Under the pieces are notes generated by a model. That model was given only the letters and a program-made list of their open reading frames with translations, searched no databases and had not been told where the DNA came from. A program made the translations under genes and the position numbers. A stretch of 64,000 nt of DNA from Bacteroidales bacterium (GTDB lineage: Bacteria; Bacteroidota; Bacteroidia; Bacteroidales; UBA932). The DNA lies in contig JAGDBO010000019.1 of NCBI GenBank assembly GCA_017959005.1, forward strand, positions 1-64,000, read 5' to 3'. This document shows, piece by piece, positions 43,526 to 51,772 of this stretch. How positions within the stretch are numbered: the stretch's first letter is position 1; each line of letters opens with the position of its first letter.

Positions 43526-44050
43526 ATGAATAAGAAAAACATATCTGGGCAACAATTAAGACAGAGGCTCTTGCTGGATGGTTATAGCGCCAGGGAAATT
43601 GCTGACAGATTGGGGGTTACAACACAAAACCTAACCGCCATCTTCCATAGCAAGAATGTGCAGAAGAGAACGCTAAAAGCCATCGGCAAGGTGATCGGAA
43701 AGAAAGAGGATTATTTCCTTAAAGAACAAAGAATTATACCATTCCTATCCGGTCCCGAATTAAAAGAAAAACTCAGTAAGAATGATATAACTATTCCGCA
43801 ACTCGCGGAATTGCTGGGCGCTACAACCCAAAACCTTTATGCCATTCTTCGCAGTAAGAACTTAAGACTCTCCACAATTCGCTCAATGTCAATAGCATTG
43901 AATAAACCGATAGAGTGGTTCAGCAGCTTTGAGATACCGGAGACCGCACAGGATAAAGAGCATTATATCAAAGCATTGGAGGCCCTCATAGAGCAGCAGA
44001 AAAAATATATTGCAGTTCTGGAAGAAAGGCTTACTTCACAAAACTCTTAA
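43526..44050 (+). CDS. Protein with two tandem helix-turn-helix domains and a C-terminal coiled coil
   Basis: 174 residues. Two similar HTH units follow one another: residues ~8-57 (LRQRLLLDGYSAREIADRLGVTTQNLTAIFHSKNVQ) and ~68-115 (LKEKLSKNDITIPQLAELLGATTQNLYAILRSKN); TTQNL and the SKN end are shared, so this is an internal duplication. The last 35 residues (HYIKALEALIEQQKKYIAVLEERL) form a coiled coil. One polypeptide could bind two half-sites and dimerise to bind four. It is coupled to the S24 gene and its 3' end overlaps the convergent integrase gene by 20 bp. Probably a regulator of the element. Confidence 0.75.
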   Translation: MNKKNISGQQLRQRLLLDGYSAREIADRLGVTTQNLTAIFHSKNVQKRTLKAIGKVIGKKEDYFLKEQRIIPFLSGPELKEKLSKNDITIPQLAELLGATTQNLYAILRSKNLRLSTIRSMSIALNKPIEWFSSFEIPETAQDKEHYIKALEALIEQQKKYIAVLEERLTSQNS

Positions 44051-45098
44051 GCAACTTAGCATAATCTTCTCTGCTGAGTTTCACATATTTCCAGAATGCG
44101 GATTCCGTCTTATGACCGGTAAGGCTCATAACCCAGGCAATAGGCGCTCCCTTCTTTATCAATAATGTGGCCGCGGTACGGCGTGCTGTATGGCTGGAAA
44201 CCAACTCCCATTTTTCCTTCATATCCACAACTTTATCCCTTCCCAATGTTTTCTCAACCTGTATGGATGTAACCAATCCCGCTCTCCTGCATACATCTTT
44301 TATAATCTTGTTAAAAGCCTGCTGATTAACCGCGGGTGCTTTGCCATTATATTTAGCAAGAATATCTTTTACCTCTTGCGCAAGCGGAATCACTTGTCTT
44401 TGAGAGGTTTTTGTAGATATAAAATGTATCTCGTCATCTATTATCCAATCCTTTGTAAGACGGCTATAATCGGAAAAACGCATAGCGGTATTGCATCCTA
44501 TAAGGAATAGATCCCGCACCTTCTCTGACTGACCGCAAAGGTTCAAGTTCCTTACCGCATCAAGCTCTTCTTCTGTAAGATACACGCTATCTATCTCTTC
44601 CGATGTTTTCTTAAAATTCTTATAAGCAAGGTTATTATGAAGCCCTTGTTTATATGCTTCGTTCATAACCGCCTTTAAATTCCTTATATGAGTGCCTATA
44701 GAATTGACGGATAACCCTCTGTCTTGCAAAAACAAAACAAAGTTATTGTAAAAAGAATAATCAATATCATCAAAGGTTGTTCCCTCCGGAGCAAATTCCT
44801 TAAATACATTATAAGAGTAATAATCTCCTCTTCTGGGCATAGTCTTGGTGGCTGTTCCCTTTGTGGCCCATAGGAGGTAGAAGGGCAGAATTTCCTCCTT
44901 CTTTGATGTAGGCGCTGGAACAAACTCCTTTAAGCGCCGATTTATTTCCTTATAGTTTGGATGTAGGCGAGTTACTTGATGTTTTTCTTTATCCCAATAC
45001 TTTGTGGGAATACTGATACCCGTAGAGGTTCTGATTCCACCAGACTTATACCACACTATAGAGTAGGTGCTATTGGGGGTTTTAAGATAGAAAGCCAT
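44031..45098 (-). CDS. Tyrosine recombinase (integrase)
   Basis: 355 residues: an N-terminal Arm-type domain (KSGGIRTSTGISIPTKYWDKEKHQV), a SAM-like core-binding domain (about 95-160) and a C-terminal catalytic domain. The catalytic set is Arg207 (NTAMRFSDYS), His303 and Arg306 (SHTARRTAA), His329 (LTGHK) and Tyr338 (FWKYV). All residues are intact, so it could be active. It lies beside tRNA-Lys, whose 3' end faces it, a classical attachment arrangement. Confidence 0.93.
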   Translation of the reverse strand: MAFYLKTPNSTYSIVWYKSGGIRTSTGISIPTKYWDKEKHQVTRLHPNYKEINRRLKEFVPAPTSKKEEILPFYLLWATKGTATKTMPRRGDYYSYNVFKEFAPEGTTFDDIDYSFYNNFVLFLQDRGLSVNSIGTHIRNLKAVMNEAYKQGLHNNLAYKNFKKTSEEIDSVYLTEEELDAVRNLNLCGQSEKVRDLFLIGCNTAMRFSDYSRLTKDWIIDDEIHFISTKTSQRQVIPLAQEVKDILAKYNGKAPAVNQQAFNKIIKDVCRRAGLVTSIQVEKTLGRDKVVDMKEKWELVSSHTARRTAATLLIKKGAPIAWVMSLTGHKTESAFWKYVKLSREDYAKLLKSFVK

Positions 45099-45289
45099 AT
45101 ATCATTGTATTTGAGTTGATTGCAATCTAAAACAGGGTATGACGCATTGTGTTTTAACTTTTTAAGCCTTAATTTGGGCACCGCTGGGTTACCGGTGCCC
45201 ATTTTGGTGCCCCAAAGATACAAAAATAGTGCTACAATGTGCTACAGAGTGGGGTGGCAAAGCACCGCGAAATGGGCCTAAAACGCAAA
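45099..45289. other. Integrase leader region with hairpin and repeats
   Basis: GGGCACCG (45176-45183) pairs with CGGTGCCC (45193-45200), and GGTGCCCC recurs at 45206-45213. A minus-strand -7 element TATCTTTG (45220-45213) would place this hairpin in the ~100-nt 5' leader of the integrase mRNA. A direct repeat GTGCTACA (45229 and 45239 region) lies beyond. These could be recombinase arm sites or a leader control element. Confidence 0.45.
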
Positions 45290-45325
45290 AAGAAAGGCCT
45301 GGAGTGATGTTTCCAGACCTTTCTT
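45290..45325 (-). terminator. tRNA-Lys terminator
   Basis: AAGAAAGG-C-CTGGA and TCCAG-A-CCTTTCTT form a long stem with one mismatch and an 8-base loop, directly after the tRNA 3' CCA on the minus strand, followed by a T-rich stretch. Confidence 0.65.
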
Positions 45326-45400
45326 GGTGACCCGCCAGGGGATCGAACCCTGGACCCCAACATTAAGAGTGTCGTGCTCTACCAGCTGAGCTAGCGAGTC
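45325..45400 (-). tRNA. tRNA-Lys, anticodon CTT
   Basis: 76 nt with encoded CCA. Acceptor GACTCGC/GCGGGTC, D-arm GCTC/GAGC, anticodon stem CGACA/TGTTG with loop CTCTTAA, and T-arm CAGGG/CCCTG with TTCGATC. It is directly downstream of pssA on the same strand, its first two bases overlapping the pssA stop codon. Reads AAG codons. Confidence 0.97.
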
Positions 45401-46196
45401 ATCCGCTAGCGGAATCGCTTCCGTTTTGGGACTGCAAATGTACAAACAATTTCCGTTTATGCAAATAATCTTTCAAAAAAATTATAAGGTTCAAAACAAC
45501 GTAGGTGCCCAGTATCACGGCAACGGTAAGGCAGCCGTGAATGTGCCCTATTATTGCCATTGCAATCTCCACAATTACAATCAATAGGAAAATAAACCGT
45601 ACCCTGTTGTCCTTAAAGGAGAGGTTCTTAAGCTTCATTGAGAACATTGGAATCTCTGATACCAAAAGGAAGCAGAGAATTGGAACCAGAGCAATTGGAA
45701 TCCAATACCACCACCCCAATGTTACAACATTTACCGTAATTGCAGTGTCTGAGAAATAGGCAGTTAATGAGATGAAAAGGATTGCACAGGCAGGAGTTGC
45801 AAGCCCAATGAAGTTCTCGCTCTGGCGGCTGTCTATGTTGAATTTTGCAAGGCGCAATGCAGAGAAAACGGCAATAAACAAAGGCAGTACAACCACTACA
45901 GGAAATACTGCCTTTGGTGCCAAAATTTCTCCGAATGAATAAGCATATTGGTAACCCATAATTGCGGGAGCTACACCAAAACTAACCATATCTGCCAGAG
46001 AATCAAGCTCTTTCCCTATTGCAGAATAGGCCTTGAGAGCTCTGGCTGCAAAGCCGTCAAAGAAGTCAAATACGGCAGCCATAAGCACAAACAGCAGGGA
46101 AAGAACTAGCAACCCCGTCTGAAATGCAGCAACTATGGCTAATACACCGCAAAGCAGATTGCAGCAGGTAATGGCGTTTGGAATATGCTTTTTCAC
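45399..46196 (-). CDS. pssA: CDP-diacylglycerol-serine O-phosphatidyltransferase
   Basis: 265 residues, about 7-8 membrane helices. The CDP-alcohol phosphotransferase signature DGFAARALKAYSAIGKELDSLADMVSFG is complete (D-G-x2-A-R-x8-G-x3-D-x3-D). It makes phosphatidylserine, the precursor of phosphatidylethanolamine, in the inner membrane. The C-terminal tail (HLQSQNGSDSASG) runs into the tRNA-Lys gene, so mRNA and tRNA share a boundary. It follows the C1 peptidase gene by 13 bp. Confidence 0.93.
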   Translation of the reverse strand: MKKHIPNAITCCNLLCGVLAIVAAFQTGLLVLSLLFVLMAAVFDFFDGFAARALKAYSAIGKELDSLADMVSFGVAPAIMGYQYAYSFGEILAPKAVFPVVVVLPLFIAVFSALRLAKFNIDSRQSENFIGLATPACAILFISLTAYFSDTAITVNVVTLGWWYWIPIALVPILCFLLVSEIPMFSMKLKNLSFKDNRVRFIFLLIVIVEIAMAIIGHIHGCLTVAVILGTYVVLNLIIFLKDYLHKRKLFVHLQSQNGSDSASG

Positions 46197-46209
46197 TTCA
46201 GATCAAACC

Positions 46210-47322
46210 CTATTTAATGTTCAGTTTCTTCTTCATTCCCTTTGTGAGGGCGTCCTTGTGAATCATTATCTGGATAGTCTTTGCCTTAAAGTAACTCTCT
46301 GAGCAATAGATATATCCATCACCATTATCCTTACCCCATGAGTTCTTTACAATGTAGTATTTTACACCATCCTGGTCCTTTGCAATACCGGTGATATGCA
46401 TAAGGTGGTCATCACTCGTGGTGTAATCATCCCACATTGCCTGACGGATCTCAGGGTCAATAGGATTCTCCTTAAAGCGCTTGTCTATGCTCTTGTAACC
46501 TCTGAGGTTCTCCTCAGGAGTAAAGAGTGCAAGATGGTTGTTCTGAGCAAAGTAAATCTCACTCATATCTGCATCCCAAGCAACTGTATATCCGCGCATT
46601 ATAGCCTCTGTACAAATCTGATCCAACTCATCCAAAGGGACGTTGTAAGAGGAAGCCATATCCCAGTTATCCGGAATCTCAATTATGAACTTCTCATAGA
46701 AAGGATGGTGAAGGAAGCTTGTAATCTCAATATAATCCTCACCGTTAAGTTTCAGCATATCCTTAAAGGATAGCGGATTATACTCCTTACCCTTGTAGAA
46801 GAAGGTTGCAGGAACCTTGCCAAGATACTTATCCAGAATCTCGTTCATCTTCTCGTAAGGAACACCCTTCTTCTCCTTAACAGCCTCATCCAGAAGGTCA
46901 TCTATCTCCTTCTGCAGTTTTCCGTGGTTGTGAGTCTGGGAGTCATAGTTGATTCCGTGGTAAGCCTCCTCTGTCATAAGACCAGCCTTATCAAGCCAAT
47001 ATGTAGCCTGATGGCTTATTCCGCCGGGACCTCTTCTACCCTTTCCTCTGCGGTAGTAAAAGTCTGCACCTCTGCGCAGATACTCCTGTCTTACGGTAAA
47101 CATCTCTGAGAGATCCAGAGTTGTATCCGCAGTACCTATTCTTATAGCCTCACTCTCTAAGAATGAGGTTGTTGCAAAGCACCAGCAGGTGCCGGTACGT
47201 GCCTGATTCTTTACCGCTGTAGTAGGAAGGTTCTTAACTACTGTGAACTCGTAGAACGGGCTCTGAGAGTAGACTCCCGCAGCAAGTAAAAGTGATACGG
47301 CAACTAAAAAGATTTTTTTCAT
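46210..47322 (-). CDS. Secreted C1B (bleomycin hydrolase-like) cysteine peptidase 1
   Basis: 370 residues with a signal peptide (MKKIFLVAVSLLLAAGVYSQ). The catalytic Cys46 is in TGTCWCFATTSFLE, the His in DHLMHITGIAKD, and the Asn in IVKNSWGKDNGDG. Bleomycin hydrolase-type aminopeptidases normally are cytoplasmic; the exported Bacteroidota form trims peptides outside. It is a paralogue of the next gene upstream, 11 bp apart. Confidence 0.9.
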   Translation of the reverse strand: MKKIFLVAVSLLLAAGVYSQSPFYEFTVVKNLPTTAVKNQARTGTCWCFATTSFLESEAIRIGTADTTLDLSEMFTVRQEYLRRGADFYYRRGKGRRGPGGISHQATYWLDKAGLMTEEAYHGINYDSQTHNHGKLQKEIDDLLDEAVKEKKGVPYEKMNEILDKYLGKVPATFFYKGKEYNPLSFKDMLKLNGEDYIEITSFLHHPFYEKFIIEIPDNWDMASSYNVPLDELDQICTEAIMRGYTVAWDADMSEIYFAQNNHLALFTPEENLRGYKSIDKRFKENPIDPEIRQAMWDDYTTSDDHLMHITGIAKDQDGVKYYIVKNSWGKDNGDGYIYCSESYFKAKTIQIMIHKDALTKGMKKKLNIK

Positions 47323-47333
47323 ACTCGTTATAT

Positions 47334-48554
47334 TTAGATACCCAATTTCTTACGGATTTCCTTTGGAATAGAGTTCTTGTGAACTAAAATATTCATGGTC
47401 TTAAACTTCACAAAAGTCTCTGAAGCATACCATATTCCGTTGTACTTACCGGTCTTGCCCCAGGAGTTCTTAACCATAAAGTATTTGGTTCCGTTCTGGT
47501 CTGTTGCAATACCGAAGATCTGCATTCCGTGGTCATCTGTTGTGGTCTTGTTGTCATAACCCTCCTGACGCATCTCCTGAGTTACAACCAGCTCTTTACC
47601 AGGGTGATTGAGGTTGTTAATCTCAGCCATCTTTGCGTTAGGATCCTTACCTACCCATCTCTCCTGGTCTGAACCAATTGCCTTGGTGTTAGCCTCAACA
47701 TCTGGCACAACTGCTATACCGTTACGGGTAAAGCCAACCTCGCTGACGTCTGAACCCCAGGCAACTGTGTAACCCTTCTCAATAGCGTTGAACATAACAG
47801 CCATAAGCTCGTCAATAGGAATGTTGTAGCTCAAATCCCAACGCCAGTTATCCGGAACCTCAATTGCAAACTGAGTGTAGAAAGGATGGTGTGTGAATGA
47901 AGTAAGGGAAACATAATCCTCCATATTGAGTCCCAATCCCTTGGTTACAAAATCTTTAGGAGTATAGGTTACGCCCTTGTAAGTAGTGCTCTCAGGAACC
48001 TTTCCAATGTAGGTCTCAAGGATGTTCTTGTAGATATCCAGATACTTCTGAGAAATTTTGCCGCCTTTTCCTGCATTCTTCTTCATGCTCTCTGAAAGGC
48101 CTGCAGTGATAGCGCTCATTTCACGGAAGTTGATTCTGGTCTCACCCTTCTGAAGATCTGGCATATCCTGTTCCTGAACAACGCCGTAATCCTCAAATGT
48201 ATGAATAACGTCCTCAAAAGAACCGCCCTCTGCGTTGTTGAGATAACCGTCCAGTCTTACAAACTTCTGCATCTTCTCCATATAGTTGTAGAAAATGCTG
48301 TACATAGTTGAAAGCTTGATAGTTGTATCTGCTTTCCCTACTCTTATAGCCTCACTCTCCAGGAATGAAGTAGTTGAGAAGCACCAGCAGGTTCCGCTGC
48401 TTCCCTGATTACGGATAGCGGAAATTGGATTAGCCTTAACCGTTGTAAACTCATAGCCTGCTCTCTTCTCCGGAGCCTTCTCCTGTGCGTTTACATTCAT
48501 AGCGGTAACGCAGATGAGCGCTACTGCTGCAAATAAATACTTGATTGTCTTCAT
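47334..48554 (-). CDS. Secreted C1B (bleomycin hydrolase-like) cysteine peptidase 2
   Basis: 406 residues with a signal peptide (MKTIKYLFAAVALICVTAMNVNAQ). Cys56 in GSSGTCWCFSTTSFLESEAIR, His in DDHGMQIFGIATDQ, and Asn in VKNSWGKTGKYNG complete the papain-type triad. It shares long identical stretches with peptidase 1 (for example SFLESEAIRxGxADTT) and differs mainly by insertions near 80 and 280. First gene of the pair-pssA-tRNA string. Confidence 0.9.
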   Translation of the reverse strand: MKTIKYLFAAVALICVTAMNVNAQEKAPEKRAGYEFTTVKANPISAIRNQGSSGTCWCFSTTSFLESEAIRVGKADTTIKLSTMYSIFYNYMEKMQKFVRLDGYLNNAEGGSFEDVIHTFEDYGVVQEQDMPDLQKGETRINFREMSAITAGLSESMKKNAGKGGKISQKYLDIYKNILETYIGKVPESTTYKGVTYTPKDFVTKGLGLNMEDYVSLTSFTHHPFYTQFAIEVPDNWRWDLSYNIPIDELMAVMFNAIEKGYTVAWGSDVSEVGFTRNGIAVVPDVEANTKAIGSDQERWVGKDPNAKMAEINNLNHPGKELVVTQEMRQEGYDNKTTTDDHGMQIFGIATDQNGTKYFMVKNSWGKTGKYNGIWYASETFVKFKTMNILVHKNSIPKEIRKKLGI

Positions 48555-48579
48555 ATTACTTAGTTATTAATTTGTTTCT

Positions 48580-49221
48580 CTAAGGTATTCTCAAAAACTT
48601 GTGGGTCTGAACGGAGATATTCCATTCAGGGTGTGCCTTCACATACTCCACAATCTTTGGTGCAATCCTGCTCATCCTACTCCACTCCGGCTGCATATAG
48701 AAAAGGCACTTGTCATTAACCTTCAGGACAGCCTCCCTGTTCTTCTCAGCCCACTCAAAATCAGCCGGTTCCTCAATTATCACCTTCAGCTCGTCTGCCT
48801 TTTCAAAGAAGCACTCCAACGGCGGTTTCTTCCGTTTTGGAGAGAGGCAGATCCAATCAAAACAGCCGCTGAAAGGAGAACTTCCGCTGGTCTCCAAAAA
48901 GATCTCCATGCCGTACTGCTTGAGCAGGTTGCAGAGTATATCCAGAGGGTAATTCATTGGTTCTCCACCCGTTATCACGATGGCTTTAGCGGCAAAAGAG
49001 ACCGCCTCAGCAACAATCTTCTCCACCTCAACCGGCGGGAATCTATCCGGATTCCAACTCTCCTTTGAATCACACCAGCTGCACCCCACGTCACATCCGC
49101 CCAAACGGATGAAAAAAGCAGGCTTACCGGTATGAAAGCCCTCACCCTGAATGGTGTAGAAACTCTCTACCAGCGGCAGCAACCTCCCCTCTTCCAATGA
49201 GGGATAAACTCTTTTCTCCAT
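48580..49221 (-). CDS. queE: 7-carboxy-7-deazaguanine synthase
   Basis: 213 residues from the ATG at 49221 (MEKRVYPSLEEG); longer in-frame starts upstream would cross the promoter. FYTIQGEGFHTGKPAFFIRLGGCDVGCSWCDSKESW carries the radical-SAM CxxxCxxC with the extra Trp, and ITGGEPMNYPL follows. It makes the 7-deazaguanine base of queuosine. No other queuosine genes are near. Divergent from clpB. Confidence 0.93.
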   Translation of the reverse strand: MEKRVYPSLEEGRLLPLVESFYTIQGEGFHTGKPAFFIRLGGCDVGCSWCDSKESWNPDRFPPVEVEKIVAEAVSFAAKAIVITGGEPMNYPLDILCNLLKQYGMEIFLETSGSSPFSGCFDWICLSPKRKKPPLECFFEKADELKVIIEEPADFEWAEKNREAVLKVNDKCLFYMQPEWSRMSRIAPKIVEYVKAHPEWNISVQTHKFLRIP

Positions 49222-49238
49222 AGTCAGACGAATTGACA

Positions 49239-49246
49239 CAAATATA
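49239..49246 (-). promoter_or_regulatory. -7 element for queE
   Basis: TATATTTG on the minus strand, 17 bp before the queE ATG at 49221. Confidence 0.55.
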
Positions 49247-49277
49247 ACAAATAAACTCTGTTTTCCCATTCCGGGCA

Positions 49278-49292
49278 GTGACAAAATGTCAC
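49278..49292. promoter_or_regulatory. Perfect palindrome upstream of clpB
   Basis: GTGACA-AAA-TGTCAC is a perfect inverted repeat with a 3-base centre, in the queE-clpB divergent region, 72 bp before the clpB ATG. It is not the CIRCE (HrcA) sequence. No full TAnnTTTG element was found for clpB, so this may mark a stress-regulated or alternative-sigma promoter. Confidence 0.5.
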
Positions 49293-49364
49293 CAAAAAAG
49301 GCCTTATTTGCAGTTTTTCCCTCTGGCGGGCAAATTGATATGAGGTGGGACGGAGGAAACAATT

Positions 49365-51530
49365 ATGAATACAGTAAACAACAATCAGGCACAAGAAAAG
49401 ATGCTGGAGCGCTACGCCATCAACCTCAATGAGAGGGCAAAGAGCGGAAAGTTGGACCCGGTCATCGGCAGAGATGACGAGATCCGCCGTGTACTCCAGA
49501 TTCTGAGCCGCCGTACAAAGAACAACCCTATTCTGGTGGGAGAGCCTGGCGTAGGTAAAACAGCTATCGCTGAGGGACTTGCACAGAGAATTGTTCACGG
49601 CGATGTAGCGGAGAACCTGAAGGGAAAGGTTATCTACTCTCTGGATATGGGAGCATTGATAGCGGGTGCCAAATATCAAGGAGAGTTTGAGGAGCGTCTT
49701 AAAGGCGTTGTGAAAGAGGTAGTTGAGAGCAACGGTGAGATTATTCTTTATATAGACGAGATACACACACTTGTGGGCGCAGGTCAGACAAGCGGTGCAA
49801 TGGATGCTGCAAACATCTTAAAGCCTGCACTTTCCAGAGGCGAACTCAGGTGCGTGGGTTCCACCACTTTGGACGAGTATCAAAAATACTTTGAGAAAGA
49901 CAAGGCACTGGAGAGACGTTTCCAGATGGTTATGGTAGACGAGCCGTCACCTGCGGAGAGTATCTCCATACTTAGAGGTCTTAAGCCAAAGTATGAGAAC
50001 CATCACAAAGTGAAGATATTGGATGATGCTATCATTGCTGCGGTAGAACTTTCTCACAGATATATCACCAACCGTTACCTTCCGGATAAGGCCATTGACC
50101 TTGTAGACGAGGCAGCTTCCAAACTGCGTCTGGAGATGAACTCCGTTCCTGAGGAGATAGATGAGATTCAGCGTAAAATCAAGCAGTTGGAGATTGAGAG
50201 AGAGGCTATCCGCAGAGAGGGAACTTCTCCAAAACTGACTGAGATTAACAACCATCTTGATGAGTACAAGAAAGATCTTGAGAAACTGGACAAGCAGTGG
50301 AAGCAGGAGAAAGGCGTTTATGACCAGATTCAGAAGAAGAGACAAGAGATTGACTCTCTGAACTTTGAGGCAGACAACGCTGAGCGCAACGGAGATTATG
50401 CAAAGGTTGCAGAGATCCGTTACGGCAAACTTGCACAGCTCAACAAAGAGATTGATGAACTCAACACCAAAGTGAAAGAGAATGACCATCACCTTATAGA
50501 TGAGCAGGTTTCACCGGATGACATTGCAGAAGTCGTTGCCAAATGGACCGGCATACCTGTATCCAAGATGATGCAGAGTGAGAAGGATAAACTCCTCAAC
50601 CTGGAGGAGGAACTCCACAAGAGAGTTGTTGGACAGGATGAGGCCATTAAGGCTGTTGCAGATGCCGTAAGACGCTCAAGAGCAGGCCTTCAGAGTGAAA
50701 AACGTCCAATAGGGTCCTTCCTCTTTATGGGTACCACCGGTGTTGGTAAGACTGAACTTGCCAAAGCCCTGGCCGAGTTCCTCTTTGATGATGAGAACAT
50801 GATGACCCGTATAGATATGAGTGAGTACCAGGAGCGTTTTGCAGTGACAAGACTTATTGGTGCGCCTCCGGGATACGTCGGATATGACGAGGGTGGTCAG
50901 CTTACTGAGGCCGTCAGAAGAAAACCATACTCCGTTGTCCTCTTTGACGAGATTGAGAAGGCTCACCCTGATGTATTCAACATCCTGTTGCAAGTCCTTG
51001 ATGACGGGCGTCTTACAGATGGTAAGGGAAGAACTGTAAACTTCAAGAACACTATCCTCATTATGACCAGCAACGTGGGCAGTGAGATCATTCAGGAGTA
51101 TATGTCTAAGATTAAGGATGACCCTCAGCTCAAAGAGCACAATGAGAAACTCCTTGCAGAGTGCAAAGAGAAGGTGATGACTCTCCTTAAGAGAAGCATC
51201 CGCCCTGAGTTCCTCAACCGTATAGATGAGATCATAATGTTCCGTCCTCTTGGAAAAGAGGAGATTAGAGGCATCCTCAAACTCCAGATTTCTCAGGTTG
51301 AGAAGATGCTTGAGGCCCAGGATGTCAAACTCAACTTTACGGAGAAGGCTCTCAACTGGCTCGCAGAGAAGGGCTTTGACATAGCCTACGGTGCAAGACC
51401 AATCAAACGTCTGCTCCAGAAGGAGGTTATCAATGCCGTTGCAAGAGAGATCATCTCCGGCAGAATCTCCCGCGGCTCCACCGTCAAGATTGATGTAAAG
51501 GACTCCGCCCTCACCATTGAAGGACGATAA
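49365..51530 (+). CDS. clpB: ClpB-type disaggregase lacking the N-terminal domain
   Basis: 721 residues; full-length ClpB has about 860. The protein begins just before the first AAA+ module ([15 protein letters not shown]) with Walker A GEPGVGKT at 59-66, includes the M-domain coiled coil (about 260-390, [21 protein letters not shown]), and has the second AAA+ module ([26 protein letters not shown]) and D2 C-terminal domain. The Clp_N repeat domain (substrate reception) is wholly absent and no part of it is coded upstream. The M-domain identifies ClpB rather than ClpC/A. It rescues aggregated proteins with DnaK; losing the N domain is known from internal-start ClpB isoforms. Confidence 0.92.
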   Translation: MNTVNNNQAQEKMLERYAINLNERAKSGKLDPVIGRDDEIRRVLQILSRRTKNNPILVGEPGVGKTAIAEGLAQRIVHGDVAENLKGKVIYSLDMGALIAGAKYQGEFEERLKGVVKEVVESNGEIILYIDEIHTLVGAGQTSGAMDAANILKPALSRGELRCVGSTTLDEYQKYFEKDKALERRFQMVMVDEPSPAESISILRGLKPKYENHHKVKILDDAIIAAVELSHRYITNRYLPDKAIDLVDEAASKLRLEMNSVPEEIDEIQRKIKQLEIEREAIRREGTSPKLTEINNHLDEYKKDLEKLDKQWKQEKGVYDQIQKKRQEIDSLNFEADNAERNGDYAKVAEIRYGKLAQLNKEIDELNTKVKENDHHLIDEQVSPDDIAEVVAKWTGIPVSKMMQSEKDKLLNLEEELHKRVVGQDEAIKAVADAVRRSRAGLQSEKRPIGSFLFMGTTGVGKTELAKALAEFLFDDENMMTRIDMSEYQERFAVTRLIGAPPGYVGYDEGGQLTEAVRRKPYSVVLFDEIEKAHPDVFNILLQVLDDGRLTDGKGRTVNFKNTILIMTSNVGSEIIQEYMSKIKDDPQLKEHNEKLLAECKEKVMTLLKRSIRPEFLNRIDEIIMFRPLGKEEIRGILKLQISQVEKMLEAQDVKLNFTEKALNWLAEKGFDIAYGARPIKRLLQKEVINAVAREIISGRISRGSTVKIDVKDSALTIEGR

Positions 51531-51533
51531 TAA

Positions 51534-51579
51534 GGCGCAACGCGCCCGGCTCGTAGAGCCGCAGTCCCCCTTGAGGGGG
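51534..51579. repeat. Array of three perfect mini-hairpins
   Basis: GGCGC-AAC-GCGCC (51534-51546), CGGCTC-GTA-GAGCCG (51547-51561) and CCCCC-TTGA-GGGGG (51566-51579) follow the clpB stop. The order and the last member (a C5/G5 hairpin then GGGGGT) match the array at 21453-21517, suggesting one repeat family. Confidence 0.75.
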
Positions 51580-51601
51580 TGCAGGGGGTGATGCTTATCA
51601 C

Positions 51602-51639
51602 AAAAAGGCTTGCTAACAGATTGTTAGCAAGCCTTTTTT
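51602..51639. terminator. Bidirectional terminator shared by clpB and tRNA-Arg
   Basis: AAGGCTTGCTAACA (51605-51618) pairs with TGTTAGCAAGCCTT (51622-51635), flanked by A5 on the left and T6 on the right, so it works as an intrinsic stop in both directions. Confidence 0.85.
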
Positions 51640-51640
51640 G

Positions 51641-51714
51641 TGATTCGGTTGGGATTCGAACCCAAGACCCACAGCTTAGAAGGCTGTTGCTCTATCCAGC
51701 TGAGCTACCGAACC
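51641..51714 (-). tRNA. tRNA-Arg, anticodon TCT
   Basis: 74 nt without encoded CCA. Acceptor GGTTCGG/CCGAATC, D-arm GCTC/GAGC, anticodon stem ACAGC/GCTGT with loop CTTCTAA, T-arm TTGGG/CCCAA with TTCGAAT. Reads AGA. It ends 1 bp before the shared terminator. Confidence 0.96.
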
Positions 51715-51772
51715 AGTCCCTTTGTTTCATTTGGGAGTGCAAATGTAACAAAATTTCTTTAGCTGAAAAGTA

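Noticed and set aside
42616..45325. Complete prophage or defence island
   Set aside because: Only regulators and an integrase are present; no structural, replication, nuclease or toxin genes were found.
45325..45400. Second copy of the tRNA-Lys 3' end as left attachment site
   Set aside because: I searched 42600-42900 by eye for the T-arm and CCA region and found no match; a computed search over a wider range is needed.
49222..49362. Longer QueE start
   Set aside because: It would cover the clpB-queE divergent promoter region including the palindrome; family proteins begin near the ATG at 49221.
49947..50492. A 181-codon frame opposite the ClpB middle domain
   Set aside because: It arises from the repetitive Lys/Glu coding of the coiled coil read backwards.
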